A stretch of 64,000 nt of DNA from Trichostrongylus colubriformis (Eukaryota > Nematoda > Chromadorea > Rhabditida > Trichostrongylidae): assembly GCA_963978905.1 (NCBI GenBank), contig OZ022257.1:10314509-10378508 (forward strand). The letters run 5' to 3'. This document shows, one piece after another, positions 51,086 through 63,675 of the stretch. A model generated the notes under the pieces. That model searched no databases. It was not told the origin of the DNA and worked only from the letters and a program-made list of their open reading frames with translations. Made by a program: the position numbers and the translations under genes. Within the stretch, counting starts at the first letter, position 1, and each line of letters starts with the position of its first letter.

Positions 51086-52653
51086 CATTTCCTTGATGCC
51101 TGGGTGTTCCCTATGTCCCACTAAAACTGAGACCGGTGGCGTGATGTGGTTTTACGAGCACGAACTTCGCAACCTATACTACAAACTACTTCTTGTTGCG
51201 TCTTCCTAAAGTGTCATGCACCTTTTGTGGACAAGACCCTCTCGAATCGTGCTTTGTTTGCTCCTCTGACCGGGTACATAACGGATAGAGCGCCGACGCT
51301 CTACAGTATGATCTCGTCTTTGGCCGACTACACTTTGGACATTCGTGGCCGTTGAGTCTGGTAGCTCGGAACGGTCGTCGTCGATCTCCCATCACGGACG
51401 ACTGTTGCTTTCCGGGGCGTTGAATGGCTTATCGGACTATTTCCGCAGCGGCTAACTGTTCATCTCAGGTTGAAATTTCTCGCACCAGCCGGTTGAATAC
51501 CCTCCTCCAAGAAAATTGGTGTAATTACCGGTAATCCTACGCACCTAAGCAGCTTCTTCTGATCGTCATTCATTCATAAGAACTTCATGCTGATCCTTTC
51601 TCACATCCTTACAACACTTCGATATCCCAGCCATTCCTCAGAACCTCTTATGTACTAAATGTCGTCCACCTCAAAAGTCTTCCCAAGCATCGAGATGACA
51701 ACAAGGTACGGTAATAGTTCCTGTTTGGTGCAGTTGATTCTATCAAAATACGTGTTCGCTCTCGCCATCGTTCATTTTCTGTGATCATAAGCAGCAGGAA
51801 ATCGGCTGTTAGTATGAGGTGTGATAGAATTTGTTTGTGAAAAATTCTTTATTGCGACTTTATGCACTTAATCCCGTTCTGGGTATTCTATATTCCTTAT
51901 GATACCCTTTTTCCGATTTTCGAGAAAGCTTCCTAAGAGGCTTAACTGAACTATTCCCTTAGCTTAACACCCTTGAAATGTATTCAAATACTTCAAAAAC
52001 TTTTATAAAATATGTATCAGGCTTGAAAAGCTTCATTTGCATATTTTTGTGCGTATTTGGCCAGAGTTTACCAATTTTTTTGAAAGTTCTTTCCTATGTC
52101 TGAATTTTCGGTACCTCGTAGTAGTCATCCTTTTTTTCTTTCTCACACCTGCTTTCGTGTCGTAATGGCATCTCCACAATTATACCGTGATTGGTTCAAT
52201 TTCTTTGAAATGTATTCTTATTCCCGTTGATTCACAGTGTATTGTTTTCTCTTCTTCTCCCATTACCATACTAAAACTCGTGTGAAGTAGTGAACTTTAG
52301 AAAACCAAGTTAAACCGTGCCCCCTTCAGCGAAAATTAGCACGAGAAAATTCTACCAATAACTTCAAATCAAGTTTTTGACTGCCAACAAGCAAGTACTT
52401 GCTTAGAAAGCTATCTCTGAGGTATGGCTTCCATGCAGAAAGTGAATAAAAGCAGGTGGAGAATAACTCAAAGTTACAAAAACACCCTGAATTTTCAAAT
52501 AGCGTGTTATGAACAAAGATTAATATTCATTAATTATTCTTATATTAGGTTTATCACCATTAGGCTATTAATTATTCTAATATTCGAAGATAATGCCACT
52601 TATTTCATAAATTTTGGCAAAGAGTAGGATAATATGAATGATATATGTCTAGT
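51086..52653. other. no recognisable feature
   Basis: Two opposite-strand open frames at 51146-51395 overlap; both are arginine/serine-rich and match no family I know. Confidence 0.3.
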
Positions 52654-52770
52654 GGCAGAGGCGATGTAGAGACAACTGGCGCCACTAGCGGTCGTATGGT
52701 GGAGGTTCAAATCGTTAATGAATATCTCTTAGCCAACTAAGCCTCCCGCTTTCATCGGATGATGAAATAA
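52654..52770 (+). repeat. SINE-like repeat, partial copy
   Basis: GGCAGAGGCGATGTAGAGAC, then GGTGGAGGTTCAAATCG (B-box like) and CCAACTAAGCCTCCC follow the order of the copies at 57211 and 61360 (GCAGAGGTGGCGCAGTTA, GGGTTCATAACCC, CCAACCAAGCCTCCC). Truncated on its 3' side. Confidence 0.5.
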
Positions 52771-54760
52771 GCGTCCGCACCCCATCGTGTAGACTAAATA
52801 ACATACAGATTTCGCTTGACTCAAAAGTGAAAGTCGAATGCGTAGCGCACCCACGCATTCGACAAAAGGGAAGTACTAGTAAATTAGTGTTCCTTTTATC
52901 CTTCGGTGACCTGGTCCCTTAATGATCGTCATTTTGTGTATTTACCTCCTCATAATATCGTAATGTATGCAACGTTTTCAAAATTCATTTTTTCCACACG
53001 AAATCCCCATAGAGCCTATGAATCCTGTATATTCCCCGCGAATATCTTTCGCGTGTATATTTTCGTGAGACCGTTCCGGGTGCAATCATACGGCATCGGA
53101 TATGTCGCAACTAGCCTTCAAGTCGCTCACGTAGAGGCCGACAACACTCGCCTTTGGTCAGGTGCACGTCCACTTCTCGTTGTCCGAGAACGATCCGAAT
53201 TAATAATCGCTTCTCTCTCCCACAGCCCGTATAACAGGTGCGGGCGTACATGGCCTTCGAGCAAATCACGTATCCTCCGCTTGCTCATTCAGCAACAAAC
53301 GGATCAACACAGAGAACGAGTATACGGATAATTATCCCATATACTCTTGGGATGTTACAATTAAACTGACCAAGCGTAGCTTGATTTCAATGTCAGCCTC
53401 ACCTCTCCCATATAAGGGATAAAAATAAAAAGTATACAGAAAAGAGAACACACTGAAGATTACTGACATTGAACGCTCCATGCCAACCCTCCAAAATATA
53501 GAAAAGTAGTAGAGTGTGTGGCGTATCCTAGCAAACTGGTTGAAGGGGCATGACAAAATAAAGCCGACATTCTTGCCCTACCATGGACCAACATTTCTAG
53601 GATGAAAACTGTTTACTCATTTTGAACTTATTTATCTCAATGAAAAATTAAGCAACTCAAGGAATTTATCTATCTTAGTAAAGGAGTTTTTTTGTTCACC
53701 GATACGTTTCTATCGCTCACCTAATGCTCTTGTTTTACAAAGCCAACAGGATTACTAAAGATATAAAGACCCTGACACTTGACAGAAATCCGGGTACCCG
53801 TATCCTTGAACGATTGTTCGAGAACCGATGGGGGGGGGATGCCATATTTGCAATTTTCGATGTAATTTTGTATATTCCCATCTCCCGCCATAGAGCGACC
53901 ATACCATTTGTTTGGCTACGTCTGTGATGATAGCAAATGGAAGGGATTCAGGGTGCAGTGTGGGTGCACGACGTCCCCATCGTCCCCGATCGTGTTTATA
54001 GCAACGCCACGGCCATCGCTCGATGGGTCGGACTCGGTCTTTTTTGCTACAATGCACGTGTATGTTGCGTAGAGAACGTTTAAATGATTATCCTCTGGAA
54101 GAGGATCCCAAGAGCCAGAAATGTCTCATTGTTTTTGCTGGCATCATAGTCGATGTAATCGCAAAGGCATTTCATGAACTCTATTACTGTCTGAAGCAGC
54201 AGTCCTTTTCCTGGTTTAAACTGCACAGAGGTTGTTAACAAAATTTCACTTGCTAACGTCTCGGCGGGTTCGCCTTCGTCGGAAACCAAAAGGGAGGAAC
54301 CAGAAAAAGGACTATTGGATCGATGCCGAGGTTCATTGAGGGTCGAACATGGCGGTTACTGTTTAAAGCATTAAATAATTTGCTCTTTTACCTCTGCTGC
54401 ATATAGTACTGTACTAGGTACTGTACGTTGTATATGATGCCTCAGACAGTATAAATATTAGTATTTTATAAATTAAAATCATTTTATAAACCAGATCATA
54501 GCGATGTTCATCTGCCGTACGAAATATGCGTTCCCAATCAACGGCTTGTAGTTACTAGATTAAAAAATGAATAGAAAAAAATCGAGATCCGAAAAATCTA
54601 GGAAACGATGCTTTCGGGGCAACTGCATCTATATGCTCGCAAAGGATGAAGGATGGTGGCATACGCCGTTATTGAACATTAATCGTCAGTGGGTATAAAT
54701 GGAGAAGTTTTAGATTTTGCTCGGCACATTTTTTACCCGAGGGTCATACAGGAATCTTCT
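52771..54760. other. no confident gene
   Basis: The 141-codon frame at 52906-53331 has no recognisable domain. Around 54080-54290 both strands have open frames with plausible splice-like ends, but neither strand can be preferred. No transposon signature. Confidence 0.3.
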
Positions 54761-55205
54761 CAAGCCTTTTTCGTCTTAGAAGTCTTATCCCATCACACAA
54801 GTCTGACGCCATTTCTGTGACTCTGAAGATTTTGTTGGTCTGAGCAGAAAATGATCCAAGGCTTTCTCCTGGTATCCATCTTGGTGTAAAATTAAGTGAC
54901 CTCTAGAATGCCTGAAAAAGCTACAATCTCACGCAGGACAATTCTTGACATTTCAAAATTTCGAGGAGAAAATTGATAATCTATTTTGTTGATACTACTA
55001 GCAATTTCCTTTTGTTACTTTACACATTCTACTTTCTTTTACAAGCGTACACATTCCACTTTCTTTAACAAGCGTGGTGGCATTTGAATGGCAGGCCAGA
55101 TGAAAACCAGTTTTTTTACCCACCACACAAGTCTGACCCCATTCCTTTGACCTTGGAGATTTTGTTGGGCTGAGCAGAAAACTATCCAGGTACTTTCCAC
55201 AATTC
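54761..55205 (+). repeat. diverged direct duplication
   Basis: CATCACACAAGTCTGACGCC...GAAGATTTTGTTGGTCTGAG at 54792-54848 recurs as CACCACACAAGTCTGACCCC...GGAGATTTTGTTGGGCTGAG at 55119-55179. A small tandem ACATTC(T/C)ACTTTCTTT doublet sits at 55021-55066. Confidence 0.55.
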
Positions 55206-57210
55206 AGCAATTAAAACGCACTCACAGCATACACACAAATTAACGTGAGACATTTTCTGGGTGCATTTTCGCTACTTGGATAACCTGCTATGGCCGCCAC
55301 AAATCGAACCAGATCCGATTGCTGATTCGTATGCGCATTATTGCGTCAGTGAAATTTTTCTCAGATTAAAGCGACAACCAAATGGGACTGGTCAATGACA
55401 GCCACAGCACTAATGGCTGATTGAAATCGCATTTGGATACTTATGAGGGTTACTTCTTGTAATACAATTTTTTTTCGCAAAGTATTAAAATGAGCTACAT
55501 AGCATTTCATCATCGTAAAGTGCGAAGAACATACTCGCTGCCACGAATAAACTTCTTTCCATATAGAAATTCCACCACTCGTGGATATTATGCTAGTGTC
55601 TGTACATGTGCTAGAGTGATTATTTATTGATTGGTCTTTAATAGTTATAGTATTCATTCGCATATAAGGCTGCAGTGAAGCTTTGCGACATTTTTTATAA
55701 TTTTTCCTCATATCTATCTTTCTCACAAAAAATCGAACCTTATTTGTTGGGGAATTAGTTTGTTATTCATATTTGTTCGTATTCATGCATTGAGCTGTAT
55801 TTAATATAAGAAATCAAAAACTAAAATGAAAAGGCGAATTGGTATATCGAGGAACAAGCGAAATAACAAAATGAGATACATAGGCCTCTCGTGATGTTGA
55901 CTACTACAGACTCTCTATGGGATATATAAGAACCCAGGCGAAACTCGTGAAGAAGTGGCAATTGAAGCCCAACTCAAGAACTCGTCATATTAGAGATTGG
56001 AGCAGTCCAGTTCAGTCATTCAGTAATATTACTGGGTGCCCTTGTTTTGTACCTCACTCACAGAACTTTATAGAACCCTGTGGGAACTTTTGGAAAAAAG
56101 TGTCGCAAAAAAGCTTCCCACGATTAACAGTGTGCGGATGATGTCGTTTCGGCCTTGAAGGAGCAAGATTAGTCCTGTGCCAATCTGCCATTACAGTGAG
56201 AACCTGTAGCTTACTGATATGGTCCTTATGTTGAATAGTAGTTTAGCCAGGCCAAACGACAACGAGGGCTTGTACATAGATTATCTCATTAACCGAATCA
56301 GCTACATAACTGCCCAGCTACCAGCCTTCATGCTGTCTGTGGACCGGAAAGCGACTTTATGGGAGGATTAGCTTATCGTCTGGCTATTAGTCTCCCTTCT
56401 ATGCCTTGCTATACTTGCTTTCTACTAGTTGACTTCTTTCGAAAACGCTTATAAATCGATTGCTGCAAAAACAAGTTTTATATGATGGCATAGGTATGGA
56501 TTATGTCATTCCATGCCTTCTATATGATACTATGCACTTGATATTGATATCCTTCTAGACGCTAAACAGGAATTGTCGAGTGCAATCGCGCATGTCCCTT
56601 ATTGTCCGATGATTTTCGGCGATCTGTCAAAGCCGGGTACAGCATGGGTGCACTGCGACCTCGAGGACGATGTTTTCAACGGCCCATCACCGTCACCAAG
56701 TCGAGTATGGGTTTTTTTTTTGTGAATCTGCACAGTGTTTCCTTGGCGAGCAGTGCAGCAGGTACGAAAAGAGAAGGATCGGCCTATCGGTTATTACTGG
56801 TACGTACACAGAAGCGACTGTGGATTGAGAGACAATGAATCTCAGTGATTGGATCAAGTGCGGCTACTGCGCCCGTAAAATTGACGTCTATTAGGAAGTA
56901 TGTGAGAAATCTCGCTGAGACATAACCCATTCGGAGGTTTTTGCTTGGAGATGCCGAGCAGGATGAAAAGTAGGAAGAGAAACTGCAAATACCCCTCAAC
57001 TTTCCCTCAGGACCCCACCGTAACAAGGGTCTGACCTGACGAAACACATGGGAAGCTGAAGAACTCAAAACATTTCAATTCAGTTTGATGGGAATTTCTA
57101 CTACTATCGCAGCTACTTTCAATGATTGCTCCTTCTTTGTCACCGAGATAGGAGGAACGAGAGTTCGGGATCAACTAGCCTCCTGCTCGTTTTTTTTCGG
57201 TTTTCGAAGG
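55206..57210. other. no recognisable feature
   Basis: Short frames without known domains; no clear repeat partners. Confidence 0.3.
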
Positions 57211-57487
57211 GCAGAGGTGGCGCAGTTACAGACGGCGCGCACCTCACTTTTATCGTGCTGGGTTCATAACCCGCATCATCGTCCACTCAGGCCAACCAAG
57301 CCTCCCATCCTTTCGGGGTAGGTAAACTGGTACCAGACTGTCTGGGAGGACAAAAGCACTGACATGTACATTGGTTGGCCTCCGCAAGTCATTTGATAGG
57401 CCAAATCGCATTGTCCTTCCATTAAGATTCCGAATGGAAATAGAATGCGCGGCGAATCCCACTGAGGGGATCGATTACCGCTAAACA
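57211..57487 (+). repeat. tRNA-derived SINE-like repeat
   Basis: GCAGAGGTGGCGCAGTTACA (A-box like) and GGGTTCATAACCC (B-box like) are spaced as in a polymerase III promoter, and are followed by a body with CCAACCAAGCCTCCCATCC, TAAACTGGTACCAGA, AAAGCACTGACATG and GCGCGGCGAATCCCAC. The same body is present in reverse at 61360-61625. No 3' poly(A) or simple tail was identified. Confidence 0.6.
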
Positions 57488-58859
57488 TTTTGTTGTTTTG
57501 CTTATTCATGTTTTATTTTTGTGTAATCCAGAGACATACTTTCGGAGAATAAAAAACGTTTTCTCAGAGGCTTGCTTTTGTATCGCAAAACTGCTGTGGA
57601 TTTGAATGAAAAATTTTCAACCATTTCATAAACTTTCTAAGCTGTACCAATTGCTTGTCTCTCCCACATCATCCGTACATGCACGCATGGGCATATAACC
57701 TTCACGGCTACTTCCAGTGATCGCCACAGCGCCACACAAAGCCGTCTAAGAACTCGTCGCACCAGCAGTGAATACCTTATAATCGTTATAGTAGTGTAAT
57801 AGCTGTGATTGATGACATCGTGGGAGCCGTCATAAGATTCAGATGGAGAAAGTCTAAGAAGCAATTGTCGAGCGATATTGAAGATGTTCTAGAAACAGTG
57901 AAAAATAAATGTGAAAGTATTTCTTGAAAGAATAGGCATATCCATGCATCAATCGAGGGAACGATCACTGTATTGAATGATGCCAGCAGCAATTTTGACC
58001 AGTTTCACCATTTAAGGCAACAAACAAATCAGTAAGGATTGCTGAGTCTTCATCATAATATACGAATATAGTCATTGTTCTGGTCAGAGTTAATTTTTTG
58101 AAAGCTTCTTCTGAAATTTGTAGCCGGTGAATGGATCTGGGACGTGGCTTGGTCAAGGTGTCCGGAAATCCTAAAATCGATGCATTGCTCTGACCACGCA
58201 GGTATGGCACTGTGCCTTTATCGATGAATCAACTCGGCTTTATTTCACATGATTATTTAAGTTCATTACGATTCTCTGTCTGTTCTCTTCCTTCAAAACT
58301 ATCTTCTTTTTTCAACAAGATAAGGATTTTAAGTGAGTCCAGAGAGGATGAACACCACACTCCTCCCTTCCCCCCCCCCTCCACCCCATACCCACATAGC
58401 ACCAAGCAGTTCCCAACCCATGGGTGTTTTGCTTATTGGGTGCTGTCCAATGAGGGGGGGGCATCCCACTGTGGACATTATTTTAACCTAAGCCTAGAAG
58501 GGAGAAAGGACCTCCCCGCGCGCATATACGCCTGAATATGCAGACTGACCCCTCAAAGATCTCTCCAAGATGCTATGATGAGCAAGTTTTATAGGATGCC
58601 CCCTCCCCTCCCTCATTGCGATAGCACCGCGGCTAGCTTCGCCGAAGCCCTCATTAAGCTTCTTGATCTCTACCCCAGAGTCAGACGCTTTTCTCTCACA
58701 GTTTCACATGCGAGGCTAACCTTGGAACAGTTTTCCTCGTTATGCGGGCAGATCCCCTCCTTTTCCTACTTAACAAATCATGACAGCTTTGCTTGGTACT
58801 TATTTGCCGCGTTATGTCACGCAAAAAACAGCGGTTATACGATCTGGAACAACTACTGT
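57488..58859. other. no recognisable gene; homopolymer tracts
   Basis: C-rich (58368-58384) and G-rich (58453-58460) tracts. No domain seen in the open frames. Confidence 0.3.
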
Positions 58860-59697
58860 GTGGAGCAATGCCTAGCAATCATTCACTCGAGGAGATGTTC
58901 GAAATGAGCTCCTTTTACAGCAATACCGACCTTCAGTCTCTTCTCCACCGACATCACTGTGGGCCGCAGGAAGGTGACGTCGATATCGTCCCACGCCTTC
59001 TGAAGTGAAGCTTTGAGAGCGTTCAAACTTTGGTGCCCTTTCGAGGAGACCTTCTGCTGCAAGTAGCCCACACAGCGAAATCCATCGGATTCAGATCAGG
59101 CGAGTTAGGTGGACAGAAGTCCTTTGTCCATTAGCCAGGGAGGTGGCACTCGCAGAATGCCTGTGTGGATCTCGCAAAATGAGCAGGTGTCCAGTCCCGT
59201 TGAAGCATGCCTTAACCACTGATAAAATTTCAACAACACAGGGGAGCCTTTGAGTGCTATCTTCCCATATAACAAGATTTTATCAGGCTGCTAGGAGCGT
59301 TTTGGTCGGTTTTCACTATTTCAAATTCGGGAGATCATAACTCGGCTCAGACTGCATCTTTTCTCACAAAATAAGCACGATTTGATTCGCTACACTTTTG
59401 GCAATATCATGGATACTTGCACATCTCATTTTGACGAAGGGCTGATTATTTATAGTAGGACGATATCGACGTCACCTTGCTGCGACTCACAGTGATGTCG
59501 CACGGTGAGAGTGGAGAAGAGACTGAAGGTCGGTATTGTTGCAAAAGGAGCTCATTTCAAACATCTTCTCGTGTGAATGATTATTAGGCATTGCTCCACA
59601 GAAGTTGTATCAGATTGTATAACCATTGTTTTTTGTCGAAGTTATTAGCAATATACTACGCTAAACTACGCGCAAATAATTAGGAGCCACCCTGTAT
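58860..59697. mobile_element. palindromic element from a Tc1/mariner-superfamily 3' end
   Basis: The left arm (58800-58990) is mirrored at 59455-59640: CGAGATGTTCG/CGAAAT, GAGCTCCTTTTAC, CAATACCGACCTTCAGTCTC and GACGTCGATATCGTCC pair with GACGATATCGACGTC, GAGACTGAAGGTCGGTATTG and GGAGCTCATTTC on the right. A TIR-like AATTAGGAGCCACCCTG precedes TA at 59693-59694. The arms carry transposase C terminus. The architecture, two head-to-head transposon 3' ends, repeats that of the element at 3099. The left outer tip is decayed. Confidence 0.65.
58883..59230 (-). pseudogene. Tc1/mariner-superfamily transposase, C-terminal fragment
   Basis: Across two minus-strand frames: W-T-P-A-H-F-A (second acidic residue region), then P-P-N-S-P-D-L-N-P-M-D-F-A-V-W, which is the third acidic region of the DDE/D catalytic domain, then Y-L-Q-Q-K-V-S and L-Q-K-A-W-D-D-I-D and the family's terminal L-R-P-T-V...R-L. 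A stop near 59130 and a frameshift near 59060 break it. Only the last third of the protein is here. Confidence 0.75.
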
Positions 59698-61359
59698 ACA
59701 CCGCATTTATCAGCGAATACCAATATCGCCTCTTATACGCGCACAAAGTTGTAGCACATTGTGGCCGAACCGATTCAAGCATCACAGTTCGCTATTTGTT
59801 CCTTACCCCAACAACGCTATCCTCGAACACTTGTGCTTGTGTAACAGTTGTCGGCGGTCGTTCAGAACACGTTTTTCGTTTGTCTTCTTAGCTTTTCTGT
59901 TGTGTCCTTGTTCAGTCAGTAACGTCACTATTCACGTGTAAAGCTTTTTACACTAAGGTGTCGACAGAAAAAGCCTTACAACGTCACCCTACGACTGCTG
60001 CTTGCCCCTTCATCTCTTACAGCATTTTACCAGTCTCCCCCCTTCCCCTGTTTCGTCACGAAATCCTATTCAAAACTAACTACTGTATGATTTCGCCAAT
60101 GTTCTTTTTCCTTTTTCAACGCCGTTCAAGTTGCAACGGCATCTTAAAACTTGTCACATTTCTCGGTCCATAGACCCTCAGTGGGTCGTAACACATCGTC
60201 GTCGCTATTGCCATTGCTTTTATCCTCTCCTGCACGGCAATCTGGATTCTTTTTGAAACTTATACAAAAGACAAACCAGTTTCACTGCTATGGCCGCCGT
60301 TTTTCGAGCGCATCTGTTGCTAATATGTTGACTAATGGCAAGGTATTACTCGTCTTCGAAAATGGTTTCGGATTTCTTTTTTTTCTTCAAAACTCGCTTT
60401 TCCATTTTGCTAGCGATGGTAGCACACACACTTGCCATCCCATAATCGTTCATTTCACTTTTATTCCTATCCAGGCGATGTTAATGAAGTGCGATGGTAC
60501 TTTCTGCAGAAATTTTCTATAGAATCATCGGCATTTCCGGTGCTATGGGCCTTGAGATCCTGTGAGTAGGTAGTCTTCGCCCAAACCTCGAGTTAAAGAT
60601 GGGTTAAACAGCTCACATATTTAGAAAAAGGGCCTCGCAAAACGCCACCAAAGCCTTGATCCTGGAGTCCTTCACAGCCTACCCTGCGTCGTGCCACCGT
60701 TTCTCTCAAAACCCGTAACCCCGCTCTCACTCTTCAAAAAAGAAAAACTAGTCAAAAAATGAATTTTGGCCCAACAAAAGAGGATTTGCAATAATTAATC
60801 ATGGACCGTTCTTCTAGCGGTTTCATCATACCACACTAGCCCGGGGCTTATTCTCTTGACTTTCTCTTCAGACCGGTTATCGTTTCGCTCTCCACTACCA
60901 TCGAAAAAGGACAGAGTGAATGCTTTACAATCAAGCCACTGAAACCGGTGATGTCGTCACTGCAGACGTCAAACGAATTATTGCAAGCTCTACATCCCAT
61001 CAAATACGCCGGCAATTTTTCGAATATGAAGTGTTAGCCTTGAAATGTCTGTCATCGCGTTTGTAGTGATATTGGTCACACTACGAAAGCGAAAAGGGCA
61101 GTGGACTGTTCCTGATGGTCGCCGGAGATTTTTCCTACAACTACTGGTTAAATAGAACCTTATATGTATGGGCTTGGTAAAGCCGAATTTAGATCAATAT
61201 AAGTTGTAAGGTGCATTCTGTATTGTAGCGCATCTGCCGTGGTACACCAATTGCACCTAGTACCACAGAAATCTTTTTCTGTTACAAACGATCAAAAATC
61301 ACTTTTTTGATACGAAGCATTACATTGAAGTAAAAAAGCCAGAATTTTCAACTTCAATC
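59698..61359. other. no recognisable feature
   Basis: Open frames at 59759-60522 have serine/phenylalanine-rich, low-complexity translations and no known domain. Confidence 0.3.
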
Positions 61360-61625
61360 GATCTCTTCTGTGGGATGCGCCGCGCATTTTACTTCGATTC
61401 AGCATGACAGGCGAATACGATTCGACCTATACAATGACTTGCAGTGGCCAATCGATGTGCAAGTCAGTGCTTTCATCTTTCTAGACGACTCTGGTACCAG
61501 TTTACCTATCCCGAAGGGATGCAGGGCTTGGTTGACTCGAGCGGGTACCAATGCGAGATTTGATCCTCCCACCATGCGAGTGAGAGTGTGCGCCACCCGT
61601 CAGTACACCTCCTTCGCCCTCAATT
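61360..61625 (-). repeat. tRNA-derived SINE-like repeat, second full copy
   Basis: Reverse-strand partner of 57211-57487: in minus orientation it has a degenerate B box (GGATCAAATCTC), TCAACCAAGCC, GGTAAACTGGTACCAGA, GAAAGCACTGAC and GCGCGGCGCATCCCAC in the same order. Confidence 0.6.
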
Positions 61626-61859
61626 ATAACAGTACTGGTGAAATCTGAGTGGAAGTAATTTGTTTGTGGAGCAAAAACGCTTTCTCACCTTGAAGCTTTT
61701 CTGCATCTTCAAGCTAAAACTTGTATCCACTTATATCCATACGAAAACCCTCAAAATGAAGGTTTTTCTATGAAGTGTATTTGATACAATAGGTAGTCAC
61801 ATTAAGAAGGCGGTGTTCACTAATAAGTTTCATAACTACTTTATCAGTTTGATGCGGAA

Positions 61860-62145
61860 GAGCCGGCAGGGGCTGAGGATTCCTCGACAGGGAGATTGTA
61901 ATTAGCGAGCGGGATGGAGGGAGGTTGTATTAGTTGCAAAGGTCACTAATAGTTCTGGGCTAGATGATAAGCGTATGTGCCGTCAGCTAACCCGGTTAAG
62001 TAAGAAAATATTAATGAATTTGAGTGATCAACACAAAAAAAATACTTGGTAACACTATGCAATCGGCAATAATTACCGACACCGTAGGGGTCATATAGAT
62101 GTTGAAAGGGGGTCGAGGCGTATTTGGGTCCAGTTGAGGGAGAGG
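61860..62145 (+). repeat. dispersed repeat, copy 2 of 2
   Basis: Matches 50815-51085 block by block in the same orientation. Confidence 0.7.
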
Positions 62146-63505
62146 GGGGAGGGAGTTAAACAGAAGCGGTCAACTTGGTGTGCCCTACCTATGTAATTCG
62201 TTGTAATACCGATTTGCACCTTTCACGTTGTATAGTGAAGAAACTAAGCGCATTAATAAACGCACCAGTTTAAACTGCTCCGAATGCGTACATGCATACT
62301 GCGACAGGTTTCGCTGAGTAAAAACGTTAATACGCTCGTCGCTCGCTCATTCATCTGACGTATGCCTGACCTAGATAGCTGCTACCCAGAATAACGGCAG
62401 AAGTTGGGGTCTAAATAAGGCATCTGTGGGTGCCAGTGCTCGAAGGTATACTGTAACAAGACACGAAACGATCGGTAGAAGAATCAAACCAAGCTTCTGT
62501 GCAGTCAAAGCCGTTCTCTAAGACATTACGCTATGGCAACCCCTCTCCCCTCCGTTCACGAACTTCGTTATGGTAACTAGGACTTCCAAGCAACATTTAT
62601 TAAGATGTTTACATGTAGATAAAATCTTGCCAATGTTTTCATGACCCAGCGAACTGACCGCTCCCCGTGGTAACACGCTGGAAACATTCAAGCGGTTTGA
62701 TAGCGTTTCGTGTTTCCTTATCGATGGTAACATCGTTGTTATTGGAATGAGAAACTTATTTACGAGCACATTTCGTAAACAAAACCATTGGTCAAATGTT
62801 TCTATGTTGTGCTGTTATTACCGAGAAAAACTGCTCTATTAATCACTTTTCCTTAATGTTTTGTCAGAAGTGAAACACAACCTTTCACAAGGCAACAAAC
62901 CTGCTAGCTGATAAATGGCGCATTTGTTACGGATTGCATGAAATTTCACTGAAGCCGATGAATTATGGAGTTCTTTGATAATCCTCATTTATCCCCAACT
63001 GTGAGTGGCAGTAGATTCGGCTGAGTTTGGTATTCGCAATAACTTTCCGTAGTCTCAAACCGTCGCAACTTTACTTCTAGGGTAAAGGCTAGTCTGCGGT
63101 ATTAAGCAGGAAGGCCACAAGGAAGGTAAAAAATAACTGAATAATTGAAGCAGAGTCAAGCTTGGATCGAGGAATACACAGATTGCTCGTATTTTGCGTT
63201 GAAAATTGGGGTTGTTTTTTCTCTTCTGGAAATCTTCGACGACTACCTTTTTGCGCTACTGACTATAGACACAGAGAGCTCTGCAGCAGATGGGGTAGGG
63301 TAGAGGGGTCGTATCTTTTGTTTTTGGGAATTTTTCCCCGACGCCAGGCTTAATTATAACATAAGACTAGTCAATCCTTTTCTTGGGAGATACATTACGA
63401 ACTCGCGGATCCATTCGGAACACGCGGGCGTCCGAACGAGATTTTCACGCAATGACTATGTCTGATATCCGGGTCGCTTTTTGTTGTACCAGACAAGCTT
63501 GTTAG
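62146..63505. other. no confident gene
   Basis: A tRNA-like fragment on the minus strand at 62480-62540 (GGGGTTGCCATAGCGTAATG, then TTGGTTTGATTC) may be another worn SINE head. Otherwise nothing recognised. Confidence 0.3.
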
Positions 63506-63675
63506 ACTGCCGTGAGATTTCGCGATTTTGCGATTTTGCGGCGTCGCTTTTTCGCATGCGATACTACATACGACGTTGAGATTGTGCAATGCCGTAACTT
63601 CGTGTGCATAGCCGCGACACCGCAAAATCGCAACATCGCAAAAACACAAAATTGCGAAGTCTGACGGTGGCCTTA
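63506..63675. repeat. GCGATTTTGCG foldback repeat, copy 3
   Basis: GAGATTTCGCGATTTTGCG (63509 on) is mirrored by CGCAAAATCGCAACATCGC and GCGAAGTCTGACGG (63622-63666). The longest and best preserved right arm of the three copies. Confidence 0.75.

Noticed and set aside
52906..53331. 141-codon open frame
   Set aside because: No domain, and no convincing acceptor or donor at its edges.
54023..54289. Overlapping plausible exons on both strands
   Set aside because: Neither strand has decisive splice sites or a known protein family; the choice would be arbitrary.
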